Origin: Pseudomonas sp. dw_612
GTDB lineage: Bacteria; Pseudomonadota; Gammaproteobacteria; Pseudomonadales; Pseudomonadaceae
Reading direction: 5' to 3'
Length of the DNA stretch: 64,000 nucleotides
Assembly: GCF_018449725.1 (NCBI RefSeq)
Contig: NZ_JAAVVC010000008.1
Span: 1 to 64,000 of the forward strand
The notes beneath the pieces are model-generated. The model had not been told where the DNA came from, did not search any database, and saw only the letters and a program-made list of their open reading frames with translations. Shown piece after piece: positions 8,556 through 20,024 of this stretch (positions within the stretch are counted from its first letter, which is position 1; every line of letters starts with the position of its first letter). A program made the position numbers and the translations under genes.

Positions 8556-9287
8556 GTGTCGCGATCGGTTTATGTGGGCACCGCTGGCTGGAGTGTGCCC
8601 CGGGAATATGGGGCGTTGTTTCCTGATACGGGCACGCACTTGCAGCGGTATGCGACGCATCTGATGGCGGCTGAAATCAACAGCTCGTTCTATCGCCCGC
8701 ATCAGCCACAAACCTATCTGCGCTGGGCGCAATCGGTGCCGTCGGTGTTTCGCTTTTCGGTCAAGCTGCCCAAGCTCATTACCCATGTTCAGCGCCTGCA
8801 GAACTGTGAAGCCTTGTTCGACGAGTTCCTTGCCCAATGCAGACAATTGGGCGACAGGTTGGGCTGTCTGTTGATCCAGTTGCCACCGTCGCTCGCCTAT
8901 GACCCTGTGACGGCGGCGGCTTTTTTCCGGATGCTGCGCCAACGTTACGAGGGCACGGCGGTGCTCGAACCCCGCCATGAAACCTGGCGTGAAGCCAACG
9001 GTTTACTGATCGAACACAGAATCGGGCGGGTCGCGGCCGACCCCTCGCCGATCACTGGTGGCACCACGCCGGGGGGATGGTCCGGGGTGCGTTATTGGCG
9101 GCTGCATGGTTCGCCACGGATTTACTACAGCGACTATGACGTGAGTCGATTACAGGTGTTGGCGGCGAAGATACAACTGTCAGCGCAGGCGGGGGCCGAG
9201 ACCTGGTGCATTTTTGATAACACAGCGAGCGGCTTTGCGTTGGGGAATGCGTTGAGTTTGCGGGCGCTATTAGGGCCCTTGGTTTGA
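8556..9287 (+). CDS. DUF72 (YecE-like) protein
   Basis: A 243-residue protein starting at GTG 8556 with GGGAGG about 12 bases upstream; the longer frame from 8469 overlaps the preceding gene and adds non-family residues. Typical DUF72 features are YVGTAGWS at the N-terminus, EINSSFYRPHQPQTYLRWA (about 36-54), FRFSVKLPKLITH, then LGCLLIQLPPSLAYD and LEPRHETW. DUF72 proteins adopt a TIM-barrel fold resembling sugar isomerases or endonuclease IV, but their activity is not established. Co-transcribed with the preceding small gene. Confidence 0.88.
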   Translation: MSRSVYVGTAGWSVPREYGALFPDTGTHLQRYATHLMAAEINSSFYRPHQPQTYLRWAQSVPSVFRFSVKLPKLITHVQRLQNCEALFDEFLAQCRQLGDRLGCLLIQLPPSLAYDPVTAAAFFRMLRQRYEGTAVLEPRHETWREANGLLIEHRIGRVAADPSPITGGTTPGGWSGVRYWRLHGSPRIYYSDYDVSRLQVLAAKIQLSAQAGAETWCIFDNTASGFALGNALSLRALLGPLV

Positions 9288-9305
9288 TGGTATTTGTTCG
9301 GCCGC

Positions 9306-9375
9306 TTTCGCGAGCAAGCCCGCTCCCACATTTTGAAATGTGATCCCCTGTGGGAGCGAGCTTGCTCGCGAAGAG
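9306..9375. repeat. REP doublet
   Basis: Inverted REP pair at about 9306-9330 and 9349-9375 directly after the DUF72 gene. Confidence 0.85.
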
Positions 9376-9739
9376 GCCCGCCCAGACACCTCAAATCCAA
9401 AAAATCACACCCCAACCCCCGACCACCAAGTCGCGAACAGACGCGCGGGTTTGCCGTGTCGTGATATTCTTCGCCCCAACTTGCTTTGACCAATTCAGTT
9501 CGCACGTTCTCGAGACGTGCAAACAGGATCCATGTCGCTCAAGTAGCTGAAGCCAATAATGATAAAAAGTCAGTTCAGAGGGACATCTAAACTGAGGTCG
9601 ATGGAGACACGTCGGCCTTGTGTGCCCACCCTCCAATCCTGATGTGCGGGAACCCACGACATGCTGTCTGCGTGCCGTGAACCAGGGGCCTTACACGTGA
9701 GGATGGAAGGGCGGATGGCGTTTATCATAGGTGCTACAG
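9376..9739. other. Gap upstream of mqo
   Basis: This 364 bp stretch has no convincing gene on either strand. It must hold the mqo promoter and a long leader. I could not pick a single well-spaced sigma-70 promoter. A TTGACC at about 9485 lacks a good -10 at 16-18 bp. No classical riboswitch was recognised. Confidence 0.5.
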
Positions 9740-11392
9740 ATGCTTAAAAAACTCAACACGGCCCTGCTGGGGCTGGCTTTGTCGATGGGGATCACGTCCG
9801 TTCACGCGGAAGAGGCAAAGAAAGTCGATGTGCTGCTCATTGGCGGCGGCATCATGAGCGCGACCCTGGGTGTGTGGCTCAATGAGTTGCAACCGGACTG
9901 GTCGATGGAAATGGTCGAGCGCCTCGACGGCGTCGCCCTGGAAAGCTCCAACGGCTGGAACAACGCCGGTACCGGTCACTCGGCCCTCGCTGAGCTGAAC
10001 TACACCCCGGAAGACGAGAACGGCAAAGTGTCGATCCCGAAAGCCGTTGAAATCAACGAAGCTTTCCAGATCTCCCGTCAGTTCTGGTCGTGGCAGGTTC
10101 AGCAAGGCGTTCTGAAGAACCCGCGTTCGTTCATCAACTCCACTCCGCACATGAGCTTCGTGTGGGGCGATGACAACATCAAGTTCCTGAAAAAACGCTA
10201 CGAAGCCCTGCAAGCGAGCCCGCTGTTCGCCGGCATGCAGTACTCCGAAGACCCGGCTGTGATCAAGAAGTGGGTTCCGCTGATGATGGAAGGGCGCGAC
10301 CCGAACCAGAAAATCGCGGCCACCTGGACGCCGATCGGCACCGACGTCAACTTTGGCGAAATCACCCGCCAGTTCGTTGCGCACCTGCAAGCCACACCGA
10401 AGTTCGACTTGAAACTGTCTAGCGAAGTGCAAGACATCACCAAGAACGACGACGGCACCTGGCGCGTCAGCTACAAAAACCTGAAAGACGGCACCAAAAC
10501 CGAAACCGACGCCAAGTTCGTGTTCATCGGCGCGGGCGGCGGTGCACTGCACCTGCTGCAGAAGTCCGGCATTCCTGAAGCCAAGGAATACGCAGGCTTC
10601 CCGGTGGGCGGCTCGTTCCTCGTGACCGAAAACCCGACCATCGCCGAACAACACCTGGCCAAGGCCTACGGCAAAGCCTCCGTTGGCGCACCGCCAATGT
10701 CGGTTCCGCACCTCGACACCCGTGTCCTGGACGGCAAACGCGTGATCCTGTTTGGCCCATTCGCGACCTTCAGCACCAAGTTCCTCAAAGAAGGCTCGTA
10801 CCTGGACCTGCTGACCAGCACCACTACCCACAACATCTGGCCGATGACCAAAGTCGGCATCAAGGAATACCCACTGGTTGAGTACCTTGCTGGCCAACTC
10901 ATGCTGTCCGACGAAGACCGCATGAACGCCCTGAAAGAATACTTCCCGAACGCCAAAGCCGAAGACTGGCGCCTGTGGCAAGCCGGCCAACGCGTGCAAA
11001 TCATCAAGCGTGATGAAGCTGCCGGTGGCGTGCTGAAGCTGGGTACCGAGATTGTTGCATCGGCTGACGGCTCGATCGCTGGCCTGCTGGGCGCCTCCCC
11101 AGGCGCATCGACTGCTGCACCGATCATGCTGACCGTGCTGCAAAAGGTCTTCAAGGATCAGGTTGCTTCACCTGCGTGGCAGGAGAAGCTGCATCAGATC
11201 GTGCCGAGCTATGGCACTCAACTGAACAACGATCCTGCTAAAGTGGCTGAGGAGTGGGCTTATACCGCCAAGGTATTGCAACTGACTCCGCCACCGGCGA
11301 TTCCGCAGTTGAAGGCTCCGGTTGCTGCTCCGGCGCCTGCTGATGCTGGCAAGGCTCCGAAGGCAAATGCTGCTAGTGATATGGCTCTGTAA
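9740..11392 (+). CDS. mqo: Malate:quinone oxidoreductase
   Basis: A 550-residue FAD enzyme that oxidises malate to oxaloacetate and passes electrons to the quinone pool, replacing or backing up NAD-dependent malate dehydrogenase in the TCA cycle. It is peripheral to the inner membrane. The FAD-binding motif [16 protein letters not shown] is at about residues 32-47, and the Mqo signature [18 protein letters not shown] follows. It has a signal-peptide-like N-terminus ([15 protein letters not shown]), as in other Pseudomonas Mqo proteins, and an Ala/Pro-rich tail. ATG 9740 fits the family start better than the GTG at 9731. Monocistronic, closed by a strong terminator. Confidence 0.95.
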   Translation: MLKKLNTALLGLALSMGITSVHAEEAKKVDVLLIGGGIMSATLGVWLNELQPDWSMEMVERLDGVALESSNGWNNAGTGHSALAELNYTPEDENGKVSIPKAVEINEAFQISRQFWSWQVQQGVLKNPRSFINSTPHMSFVWGDDNIKFLKKRYEALQASPLFAGMQYSEDPAVIKKWVPLMMEGRDPNQKIAATWTPIGTDVNFGEITRQFVAHLQATPKFDLKLSSEVQDITKNDDGTWRVSYKNLKDGTKTETDAKFVFIGAGGGALHLLQKSGIPEAKEYAGFPVGGSFLVTENPTIAEQHLAKAYGKASVGAPPMSVPHLDTRVLDGKRVILFGPFATFSTKFLKEGSYLDLLTSTTTHNIWPMTKVGIKEYPLVEYLAGQLMLSDEDRMNALKEYFPNAKAEDWRLWQAGQRVQIIKRDEAAGGVLKLGTEIVASADGSIAGLLGASPGASTAAPIMLTVLQKVFKDQVASPAWQEKLHQIVPSYGTQLNNDPAKVAEEWAYTAKVLQLTPPPAIPQLKAPVAAPAPADAGKAPKANAASDMAL

Positions 11393-11410
11393 CTAAAAGC
11401 CTGATTGGAA

Positions 11411-11446
11411 AAGCCCACTGGTCGGTGACGGTCAGTGGGCTTTTTT
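11411..11446 (+). terminator. Rho-independent terminator of mqo
   Basis: Stem GCCCACTG / CAGTGGGC with a 12-base loop, followed by six T residues, 20 bases after the mqo stop codon. Confidence 0.9.
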
Positions 11447-11519
11447 GTGCTGTTATTTAATAGTAGTTCGTGTGCGTATTCTAATCATGTGGGAGTTTTG
11501 CTAACACGCTTTGTTCGTG

Positions 11520-12413
11520 TCAAAGACTCCATTTTTTCTTGATGTAGTTAGATGTAGATTCAATTTCGGGAAACATTGTTCTGGAGTTTATGTTGAGAGT
11601 GTCGAGTTGCTTGATAACGTCGATTTTGGACTCGGCAGGAATGGTGATTGTCTTTAATTTAATACCAGCCGAGTTTTCAGGAGCATTGTACTCGAGAAGC
11701 CCCGCAGCAATGAATGCACCTGACTGAGCAATGACCCGCTTGTTGTTTTTTGATGGGTATACAAAAAAATATCTGAATAGATCTACTGGTTTGACTTTGT
11801 CGAGAAAATAGGACTTCTCGGCTTTAACAAATTGCATAAGTCTCTGTATTTCTTCAGTGTTTCTGAAAGTGTTTAATTCTTTGTCAGTCCAAGGGGTTTG
11901 TTTCTTGTGTTTGTTATATTCTTCTTTTATCTTGGTCCTTTCTAGATCGGACAACCTAGATAGATTGCAGATAATACTGATTGTGTCGCTATCTGCAAAT
12001 TTCACGCGTGTCTTTGTGAAATCGAATATTTGAACTTGTCCACTGTTTTTGCGGTTTTCATTTCCCTCGCAAGCAAAATATAGAGCGACTAACGGGTTAA
12101 GTGTAACGTCGAGGAGTCGCGTGGGTAAGCTGTAGTGCTGTGCTCTTACCAGTTTGTCGAACATCGATTTATCAGATCCAAATTCGTTTGGAGCTTCAAC
12201 CAGCAGTTCGCTAAGAATCTGATTTTCTGCGCCACTCCTGAGGTCGCGCATTACGGATGGCTTTAGTTTCCACGCAATATTCGATTGTCCCCTGTAACAT
12301 CTCGCACCACTATTTTTTTTTGAAAGCTGGAATATGATCTCAAGGTAGGAGTTTATATCGCGTGCAATGAGATGTTCCGGATCTAATTTATTTTGGTTCA
12401 TGGTTGTGCTCAT
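11520..12413 (-). CDS. FRG-domain protein
   Basis: A 297-residue cytoplasmic protein carrying the FRG domain (named after an F/YRG motif). Visible marks are CYRGQSNIAWKLKPSVMRD (about residues 38-56), then FDKLVRAQHYSLPTRLLDVT and NPLVALYFAC (about 85-116). The C-terminal half (about 170-297) is lysine-rich and matches nothing I know. FRG domains are found in proteins of unknown biochemical activity, often in phage and defence-associated settings. The gene is clearly more AT-rich than its neighbours and stands alone between mqo and a membrane-protein pair, which suggests horizontal acquisition. The RBS is weak; a second ATG lies four codons in. Confidence 0.85.
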   Translation of the reverse strand: MSTTMNQNKLDPEHLIARDINSYLEIIFQLSKKNSGARCYRGQSNIAWKLKPSVMRDLRSGAENQILSELLVEAPNEFGSDKSMFDKLVRAQHYSLPTRLLDVTLNPLVALYFACEGNENRKNSGQVQIFDFTKTRVKFADSDTISIICNLSRLSDLERTKIKEEYNKHKKQTPWTDKELNTFRNTEEIQRLMQFVKAEKSYFLDKVKPVDLFRYFFVYPSKNNKRVIAQSGAFIAAGLLEYNAPENSAGIKLKTITIPAESKIDVIKQLDTLNINSRTMFPEIESTSNYIKKKWSL

Positions 12414-12515
12414 GGGGGGAGGCTGTATTGTTGCTGGTGCTATAGTTCGTGCCGATGTGATTTGAAAAAGCGATTGCTTCTTGTAATCACGATCGTCTAG
12501 CTACTTAGCGTTCTC

Positions 12516-12791
12516 TCAAACCTTCCAAACCCAATGATAAACCCGCTTTACCAACGCCAAATAATTCCAAGCCAACGTCGCCCCAAACGCCGCCCCAGCC
12601 AACCCAAGCTTGAAAACCGATTGCTGCCAATCATACGACCGATCAAGCACTAAATGCGCCAGCCAATAACTGTCGTAGTGGTGAGAGGTTCTGTAAGTCA
12701 CCAAAAAGGCAAAAACACACAACATTACCGACAAACAAAACACCACAAATCCCAACTTGTTCAGCGGTGTTTCAAGCTTCTTCAACATCAT
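12516..12791 (-). CDS. Small two-helix membrane protein, unknown
   Basis: A 91-residue protein with two hydrophobic helices (about residues 12-33 and 59-80), a short loop with YRTSHHYDSYW between them, and a basic C-terminus (VKRVYHWVWKV). The RBS AGGAAA precedes the ATG. It lies 40 bp after the larger membrane protein gene on the same strand, so it is the distal gene of a two-gene operon. Family not recognised. Confidence 0.65.
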   Translation of the reverse strand: MMLKKLETPLNKLGFVVFCLSVMLCVFAFLVTYRTSHHYDSYWLAHLVLDRSYDWQQSVFKLGLAGAAFGATLAWNYLALVKRVYHWVWKV

Positions 12792-12831
12792 GCGTACGGT
12801 TTCCTATAAAAACGATTAAGCAGCGCGCTCA

Positions 12832-13581
12832 TCACGCCTTTTCTTTCTTCAAATTCTGCGCAACTTCGCCCGTCACGCCTGCCGTGATGACACCCGCGCC
12901 TGGCAGTATGTTCGTCACGGTGCTGGTCGCCGTCATGGGAACATTGCGGATGTAGGCCTCGACGGGGATGCCAGCGCGCATATGCGCTGACACCATTTGT
13001 GGCGAGAGGACGGTGCGGGTGATGGTGGAGCTGACGGTGCGGAACAGGTTTCCCAGGGCCGATACGATGGACATGATGGTGAGGGCGGCGAAGGGGATGG
13101 ATAGCCACATGACGCTCATTTTGAACAGTGCGTGTTCGGTGGACAGGCCGTTGAGGCTGCGGCAGTAGAGTATCGAGGCGATCAGGTAGAGGCCGGCGAT
13201 GAGGGCGATGGCCATCGGGTCGCGGATGTCGAAGGCCAGTCGTGCGCCGAGCAATCCGTAGATCACCAGGCTGGCGAGCACGTCGGGGATCAGGCTTTTC
13301 AGGCCGTCCAGGGCTTTGGAAATGTTGTAGATCACGAAGCCGATGATGACGATCCAGCCCAGCACCGGAATCACGCCAAGGGCCATGACGAGGACCGAGA
13401 GCAGCAGGCTTTTGATGATGCCGTGATGGAGGTTGTTTCTGATCAGGTAGAAGACGAAGTAGCCGAAGGAAAACAGCGCAATCACGCCGATGGACGCCAA
13501 CGCGGCTTCAGGCTGAAGAAAAAAGCTCATGCCGCCTACGGCAATCATGAAGGCGAGGCAAAGGTAACCACTTTTGTTCAT
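12832..13581 (-). CDS. Polytopic membrane protein, unknown
   Basis: A 249-residue protein with about seven hydrophobic segments. The first (residues 5-22) may act as a signal anchor, a cluster of long helices covers about 28-135 and another 145-180, and a soluble C-terminal tail of about 65 residues follows (SSTITRTVLSPQMVSAHM, then ATSTVTNILPGAGVITAGV) ending in the basic KKEKA. No catalytic motif is visible. It is the promoter-proximal gene of a pair with the 91-residue membrane protein. Confidence 0.65.
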   Translation of the reverse strand: MNKSGYLCLAFMIAVGGMSFFLQPEAALASIGVIALFSFGYFVFYLIRNNLHHGIIKSLLLSVLVMALGVIPVLGWIVIIGFVIYNISKALDGLKSLIPDVLASLVIYGLLGARLAFDIRDPMAIALIAGLYLIASILYCRSLNGLSTEHALFKMSVMWLSIPFAALTIMSIVSALGNLFRTVSSTITRTVLSPQMVSAHMRAGIPVEAYIRNVPMTATSTVTNILPGAGVITAGVTGEVAQNLKKEKA

Positions 13582-13888
13582 GGGTGTTCGTCCGTGATCT
13601 GGAAGCAGGGTGTTCTTCCGTTGGGACGTGCATGCTACTAATTAGCCATTACTTTTGTCGAGCCGCGGTTGCTGATCCAGTTCAGCGGGATTAGGCAAGA
13701 ATTCAGCAGAATGCAGTCATCGGTCATGCCCACCCAAGTCGTACCCTGTACGCACCACGGCGCAATCCAGTCGCCAAGACTTCCCGACGTTCTTCGATCA
13801 AACCATCCACCTCTGTCATCCACTTGAACGATTCAGTCACTACGCTACTCCTCTGGTATTCAACATCCGACTCAAAAAGGCGATCGCA
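13582..13888. other. Divergent gap before the alcohol dehydrogenase
   Basis: A 307 bp gap. A short minus-strand frame from GTG 13837 to 13724 (about 37 residues, with GGAGTAG upstream) and an overlapping 61-residue frame are open, but neither has family character, and they may be remnants of one decayed gene. The promoters of the membrane-protein operon and of the alcohol dehydrogenase must lie here; I could not fix them. Confidence 0.4.
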
Positions 13889-14956
13889 ATGACCAAGACT
13901 TACAGCTATGCCGCGCAAGGCGCCAAGGACTCGCTCAAGCCTTTCACCTTCGAACGTCGCGCCCCGGGCGCCGATGATGTGCAGATCGATATCCTCTATT
14001 GCGGCGTATGCCATTCCGACCTTCACACGGTAAAAAACGAGTGGCACAACACCTTGTATCCGTCGGTGCCGGGGCATGAAATTGTCGGTCGCGTGACGGC
14101 GGTTGGCGCCAACGTCAGCAAGTTCAAAGTGGGCGACCTGGCGGGCGTTGGCTGCATGGTCGACAGTTGCCAGCACTGCGCGTCGTGCGCGGAAGGCGAA
14201 GAGCAATATTGCGAGAATGGCTTCACCGGTACTTATAACGGTCCGGTGTTTGGCGGCGAGAACACGTTCGGCGGTTATTCGGACAATATCGTGGTCAAGG
14301 AAAAGTTCGTCCTGCGCATTTCCCATGGCGACGCGAATTTGGCCGCCGTCGCGCCGCTACTGTGTGCCGGTATCACCACGTATTCGCCGCTGCATCACTG
14401 GAAAGTCGGTCCTGGCAAGAAGGTCGGCGTGGTCGGCCTCGGCGGCCTGGGGCATATGGCGGTGAAAATCGCGCATGCCATGGGCGCGCATGTGGTGTTG
14501 TTCACCACGTCGCCGAACAAGCGTGAAGACGGTTTGCGTCTGGGCGCCGATGAAGTGGTGGTGTCGAAGAATCCGGATGAGATGGCCAAGTTTGCCAACA
14601 CCCTGGATTTCATTTTGAACACGGTCGCCGCGCCGCATGATCTGGACGCGTTCCTCGGGCTGCTCAAGCGCGATGGCACGATGACGCTGGTCGGTGCGCC
14701 GGACAGTCCGCATCCGTCGCCGTCGGTGTTTAACCTGATCTTCAAGCGCCGCAGTCTGGCCGGTTCGTTGATTGGCGGGATTCAGGAAACCCAGGACATG
14801 CTGGATTTCTGCGCCAAGCACGGGATTGTTTCGGACATCGAGATGATCAACATTCAGGACATCAACGATGCCTATGGCCGAATGTTGAAGGGCGATGTGA
14901 AGTATCGGTTTGTGATTGATATGAACAGTTTGAAGAAAGAAGCCAACGCGGCCTGA
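13889..14956 (+). CDS. Zinc-dependent NAD(P) alcohol dehydrogenase (CAD/YahK type)
   Basis: A 355-residue medium-chain dehydrogenase. The catalytic zinc site is C-G-V-C-H-S-D (about residues 39-45) with PGHEIVGRV (HE pair, about 61-69). The structural zinc site has four cysteines in CQHCASCAEGEEQYC. The coenzyme motif is GLGGLGHMAVK (about 187-197). This set fits the cinnamyl-alcohol-dehydrogenase/YahK branch, which reduces a broad range of aldehydes with NADPH. It probably detoxifies aldehydes in the cytoplasm, though the physiological substrate is unknown. It is a single gene. A GC-rich hairpin (GCCCCTCGGGT ... ACCCGGGGGGC) at about 14962-14988 follows, but without a T-run. Confidence 0.9.
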   Translation: MTKTYSYAAQGAKDSLKPFTFERRAPGADDVQIDILYCGVCHSDLHTVKNEWHNTLYPSVPGHEIVGRVTAVGANVSKFKVGDLAGVGCMVDSCQHCASCAEGEEQYCENGFTGTYNGPVFGGENTFGGYSDNIVVKEKFVLRISHGDANLAAVAPLLCAGITTYSPLHHWKVGPGKKVGVVGLGGLGHMAVKIAHAMGAHVVLFTTSPNKREDGLRLGADEVVVSKNPDEMAKFANTLDFILNTVAAPHDLDAFLGLLKRDGTMTLVGAPDSPHPSPSVFNLIFKRRSLAGSLIGGIQETQDMLDFCAKHGIVSDIEMINIQDINDAYGRMLKGDVKYRFVIDMNSLKKEANAA

Positions 14957-17571
<2,615 letters not shown>

Positions 17572-17585
17572 TGTAAGCAGCAAAT

Positions 17586-17622
17586 AGCCCGCTGAACCGG
17601 TGACGGCCAGCGGGTTTTTTTT
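17586..17622 (+). terminator. Rho-independent terminator of katG
   Basis: Stem CCCGCTG / CAGCGGG (17588-17594 with 17608-17614) followed by eight T residues, 15 bases after the katG stop. Confidence 0.9.
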
Positions 17623-17642
17623 GCCCGAAATTTACACAAACC

Positions 17643-17734
17643 CTGTGGGAGCGGGCTTGCTCGCGAAGGCGTCGTGTCAGTCGACATTAATAGTGGCTGA
17701 CCCAGCGCTTTCGCGAGCAAGCCCGCTCCCACAA
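17643..17734. repeat. REP doublet
   Basis: Inverted REP pair at about 17643-17669 and 17709-17734 following the katG terminator. Confidence 0.85.
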
Positions 17735-17888
17735 GGGGGGTTGCGATCTGATCCGTATTTTCTCGCGCCACCTGCATCTGTTACGAGATCAGCCCCAAGC
17801 CCACAATGCCTGCACCGGCCCGGCCGCCCTGAGATGAACCCATCTCACTGCGCCTGTTGCGCCGCAAACTCAAGTGGTAGGAGGCCTT

Positions 17889-17972
17889 ATGGCTAGAATG
17901 GCGATTTTCCTGGGTGGGTTTCTGGTGCTGACCATATTGATCGGAGTCCTCGCCACGATTTCTCCGGTGTGA
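17889..17972 (+). CDS. 27-residue single-span membrane peptide
   Basis: A micro-gene that encodes MARMAIFLGGFLVLTIL followed by IGVLATISPV: one hydrophobic helix spanning nearly the whole peptide with a basic N-terminus. Support for it being real: a near-ideal Shine-Dalgarno (TAGGAGG, five bases before the ATG) and a dedicated Rho-independent terminator ten bases after the stop. Small membrane peptides of this kind typically modulate a larger membrane protein, but no partner is indicated here. Function unknown. Confidence 0.75.
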   Translation: MARMAIFLGGFLVLTILIGVLATISPV

Positions 17973-17981
17973 AGACACAAA

Positions 17982-18017
17982 AAGCCCGCTGAACCGGTGA
18001 CGGTGAGCGGGCATTTT
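17982..18017 (+). terminator. Rho-independent terminator after the membrane peptide
   Basis: Stem GCCCGCT / AGCGGGC (17984-17990 with 18006-18012), then ATTTTT. The loop GAACCGGTGACGG is nearly the same as in the katG terminator 400 bp upstream, so the two terminators share an origin. Confidence 0.85.
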
Positions 18018-18063
18018 TGTGGATAGACAAAGGTGAGCACAATCGCCACAGGTAGGTATTCGC

Positions 18064-18282
18064 CTAATTCCCATCCGCAACTTTGCGCTCAATCTCATCG
18101 ACCTTACGCTGCAACTCCTCAGCCTCCTGCTCTTTAACCCGGGTCGAAGAGGGCGTAATGGTTTCATCGACACCACGAGTGTCGCTGTCCCCATCCTCAA
18201 GATCTCTTTCCACCACATTCACCGGTTTGCCCGACGCATCAGTTGGCGGCGCGTTCGGGGTTGTTTTCGATTCATCGTTCAT
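18064..18282 (-). CDS. Small acidic hypothetical protein
   Basis: A 72-residue hydrophilic, probably disordered protein (MNDESKTTPNAPPTDASG) with a C-terminal charged helix (KEQEAEELQRKVDEIERKV) that could form a short coiled coil. ATG 18282 has GGAGG upstream (GGAGGTATGCGAA), which favours it over the frame start at 18318. Similar short acidic proteins are common in Pseudomonas, without known role. Confidence 0.7.
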   Translation of the reverse strand: MNDESKTTPNAPPTDASGKPVNVVERDLEDGDSDTRGVDETITPSSTRVKEQEAEELQRKVDEIERKVADGN

Positions 18283-18342
18283 TTCGCATACCTCCATTGA
18301 CCTAATCATTGGAGGCACTGATATCGCGGGAGTTCGAGATTT

Positions 18343-19365
18343 TTACGAGCCGCTCTCGCCCCAGCGCCGTGCCTGGACGATCAGCGCAGGGGCAAAGTGC
18401 AGCGCCACCATCCGCGCCAAGTGATGGGTGAGGATAAACACCACATTCAGCCCGCCGCTGAACGCGACGATGGCGATGGTTTCGATGGCGCCGGGCATGT
18501 AGGCCAGCCACAACGACAGCGGGTCGCTGCCCAGCACCCGCGAGGCCGCGACGGCAAACACGGCGGCGATGAGGATCATCAGAGCGACGGACATCACGCC
18601 GGAGCGGCCGTGGCGGATCAGATCCGCCAGGGAGATATCCTTGAATTTCGAGCCAATCAGCGTGCCGAGGATGACGGTGGCGAAGTTGACGCTCCACGGC
18701 GGCATCTGGAAGTCCGGCAGGAAGCCCATTTTGACGTAGACGCCGGTGGCGACGATGGCGGTGAGCATGAACGGTGCCGGGACGCCGATGCGCAGCAGCA
18801 CGCGACCGATGCCGATGCACAAGGCGATCAGCGACAGCACGATCACCAGGGTGCCGGTGAGCAGCGGGGCTTGTTCGGCGAGCATCAGGTTGGGTTGCGC
18901 CGGGATGAGAAAACTGACCAGCACCGTGATCGAGAGCAAGCGCACCAGGTGCACCACGATCACTTTGCCGGACGCTCGCTCTGACTCCAGCAAATCGAAC
19001 ACCGCGGCGAGTGCGCCAGGGTAGACGGCCAGCAGTGAGTCCTTGAGGTTCCAGCGCGAAATCTTCAACAGCCAGAAACCGGCCACCGTGATCTGTACCG
19101 CCAGGCACACAAACAGAAAGCCCAGGCTCGGCAACATCGCGGCGGCGGTGTGGCTGTCCCAGGCCTTGAACATCAGGCCGGTGGCGATCCCTAGCACCAC
19201 TTGTACGTAGCCGAGGCCCAAGGGCAGGGTAGGCGCGAAACGCAGGTGGCTGACGATCAGCGCGCTCCCGAGTATCGAGCCGAGCAGCAGGCCATGGGGC
19301 ACGCCGGCATATTGCAACGCCGTGCCGACGCCCGTGGCGATTAGTAAACACAACAGGGTTTTCAT
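18343..19365 (-). CDS. AbrB-family integral membrane protein
   Basis: A 340-residue protein with about ten membrane helices arranged as two homologous halves. Each half carries the GLLLGSILGSAL-type / PAPFMLTAIVATG glycine-rich helix and a PGALAAV / PGAIETIAI re-entrant-like segment. This matches the AbrB membrane family (historically misnamed ammonia monooxygenase), whose transported substrate is unknown. It has no relation to the DNA-binding AbrB of Bacillus. AAGGACG precedes the ATG. It ends 60 bp before the small acidic protein gene on the same strand, so the two may share a message. Confidence 0.85.
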   Translation of the reverse strand: MKTLLCLLIATGVGTALQYAGVPHGLLLGSILGSALIVSHLRFAPTLPLGLGYVQVVLGIATGLMFKAWDSHTAAAMLPSLGFLFVCLAVQITVAGFWLLKISRWNLKDSLLAVYPGALAAVFDLLESERASGKVIVVHLVRLLSITVLVSFLIPAQPNLMLAEQAPLLTGTLVIVLSLIALCIGIGRVLLRIGVPAPFMLTAIVATGVYVKMGFLPDFQMPPWSVNFATVILGTLIGSKFKDISLADLIRHGRSGVMSVALMILIAAVFAVAASRVLGSDPLSLWLAYMPGAIETIAIVAFSGGLNVVFILTHHLARMVALHFAPALIVQARRWGESGS

Positions 19366-19438
19366 GAGTCGTCCTTGATTCTAGTTGTTTCCCAATGTTT
19401 CAAAGCATGCACTTTCTCCCATTGATCCGTGTGCAGCG

Positions 19439-19849
19439 TCAAGCAGAAGGCGATGCGCTCGGCTGATCTGTCTGCGCAGCGGGCGTCGGAATCTGCATCG
19501 GCTCGCTTTCCCCCATCGTGCTGTATTGCTCGCGCAATGCGCGTAGTTCTTTGGTGCCGAGCTTGTCCAGGCAAAGCGCCGCGTTCTGCGCTTCGTGGGT
19601 GGCGCGGAGCAGTTCGTCAATTTTCAAATGCAGAATGTCGTTGTCGCGGTTCTGGGTGTTTTGAATCAGGAAGACCATCAGGAAGGTGATGATAGTGGTC
19701 GAGGTGTTGATGATCAGTTGCCAGGTGTCGTTGTAATGGAAGTACGGCCCGGTGCATGCCCAGATGCCGATCAGCGCGATGGCGAGCAGGAACGTTTTGG
19801 AGCTGCCGGCCCAGTTGGAGAGGGATTGACAGAATTTTGCGAATTTCAT
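19439..19849 (-). CDS. Low-affinity iron permease family membrane protein
   Basis: A 136-residue protein with two hydrophobic helices (about 18-36 and 47-68). The segment WQLIINTSTTIITFLMVFLIQNTQNRD, followed by LHLKIDELLRATHEAQN, is characteristic of the small bacterial proteins assigned to the low-affinity iron permease family. Function in iron uptake is inferred from family naming and is not shown for such short bacterial members. ATG 19849 has AGGAACC upstream; the frame start at 19879 is less likely. The C-terminus is Pro/Ser-rich. Confidence 0.8.
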   Translation of the reverse strand: MKFAKFCQSLSNWAGSSKTFLLAIALIGIWACTGPYFHYNDTWQLIINTSTTIITFLMVFLIQNTQNRDNDILHLKIDELLRATHEAQNAALCLDKLGTKELRALREQYSTMGESEPMQIPTPAAQTDQPSASPSA

Positions 19850-19987
19850 GGCCGTGGTTCCTGAGGGTTGGTGAACCATGGACTGCGGCGAGTTCTTGAA
19901 ATTCTTTTTTACATTTGAATCGGCCGACGAAGTGTTGTTTTTTGGGTGGATGTGTCTGGCTTGCGGTGTGTGGAGACTTTTAGGGGC

Positions 19988-20013
19988 TCTTCGCGGGCAA
20001 GCCTCGCTCCTAC
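19988..20013. repeat. Single REP element
   Basis: One diverged REP copy (CTTCGCGGGCAAGCCTCGCTCCTAC), of the same sub-type as the first elements in the window, just after the end of the c-di-GMP protein gene. Confidence 0.7.
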
Positions 20014-20024
20014 AAAGATCTTGG

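Noticed and set aside
13638..13837. Two overlapping minus-strand small frames ahead of the alcohol dehydrogenase
   Set aside because: Neither resembles a known protein and only one has a plausible RBS; they may be a decayed gene, but this cannot be shown.
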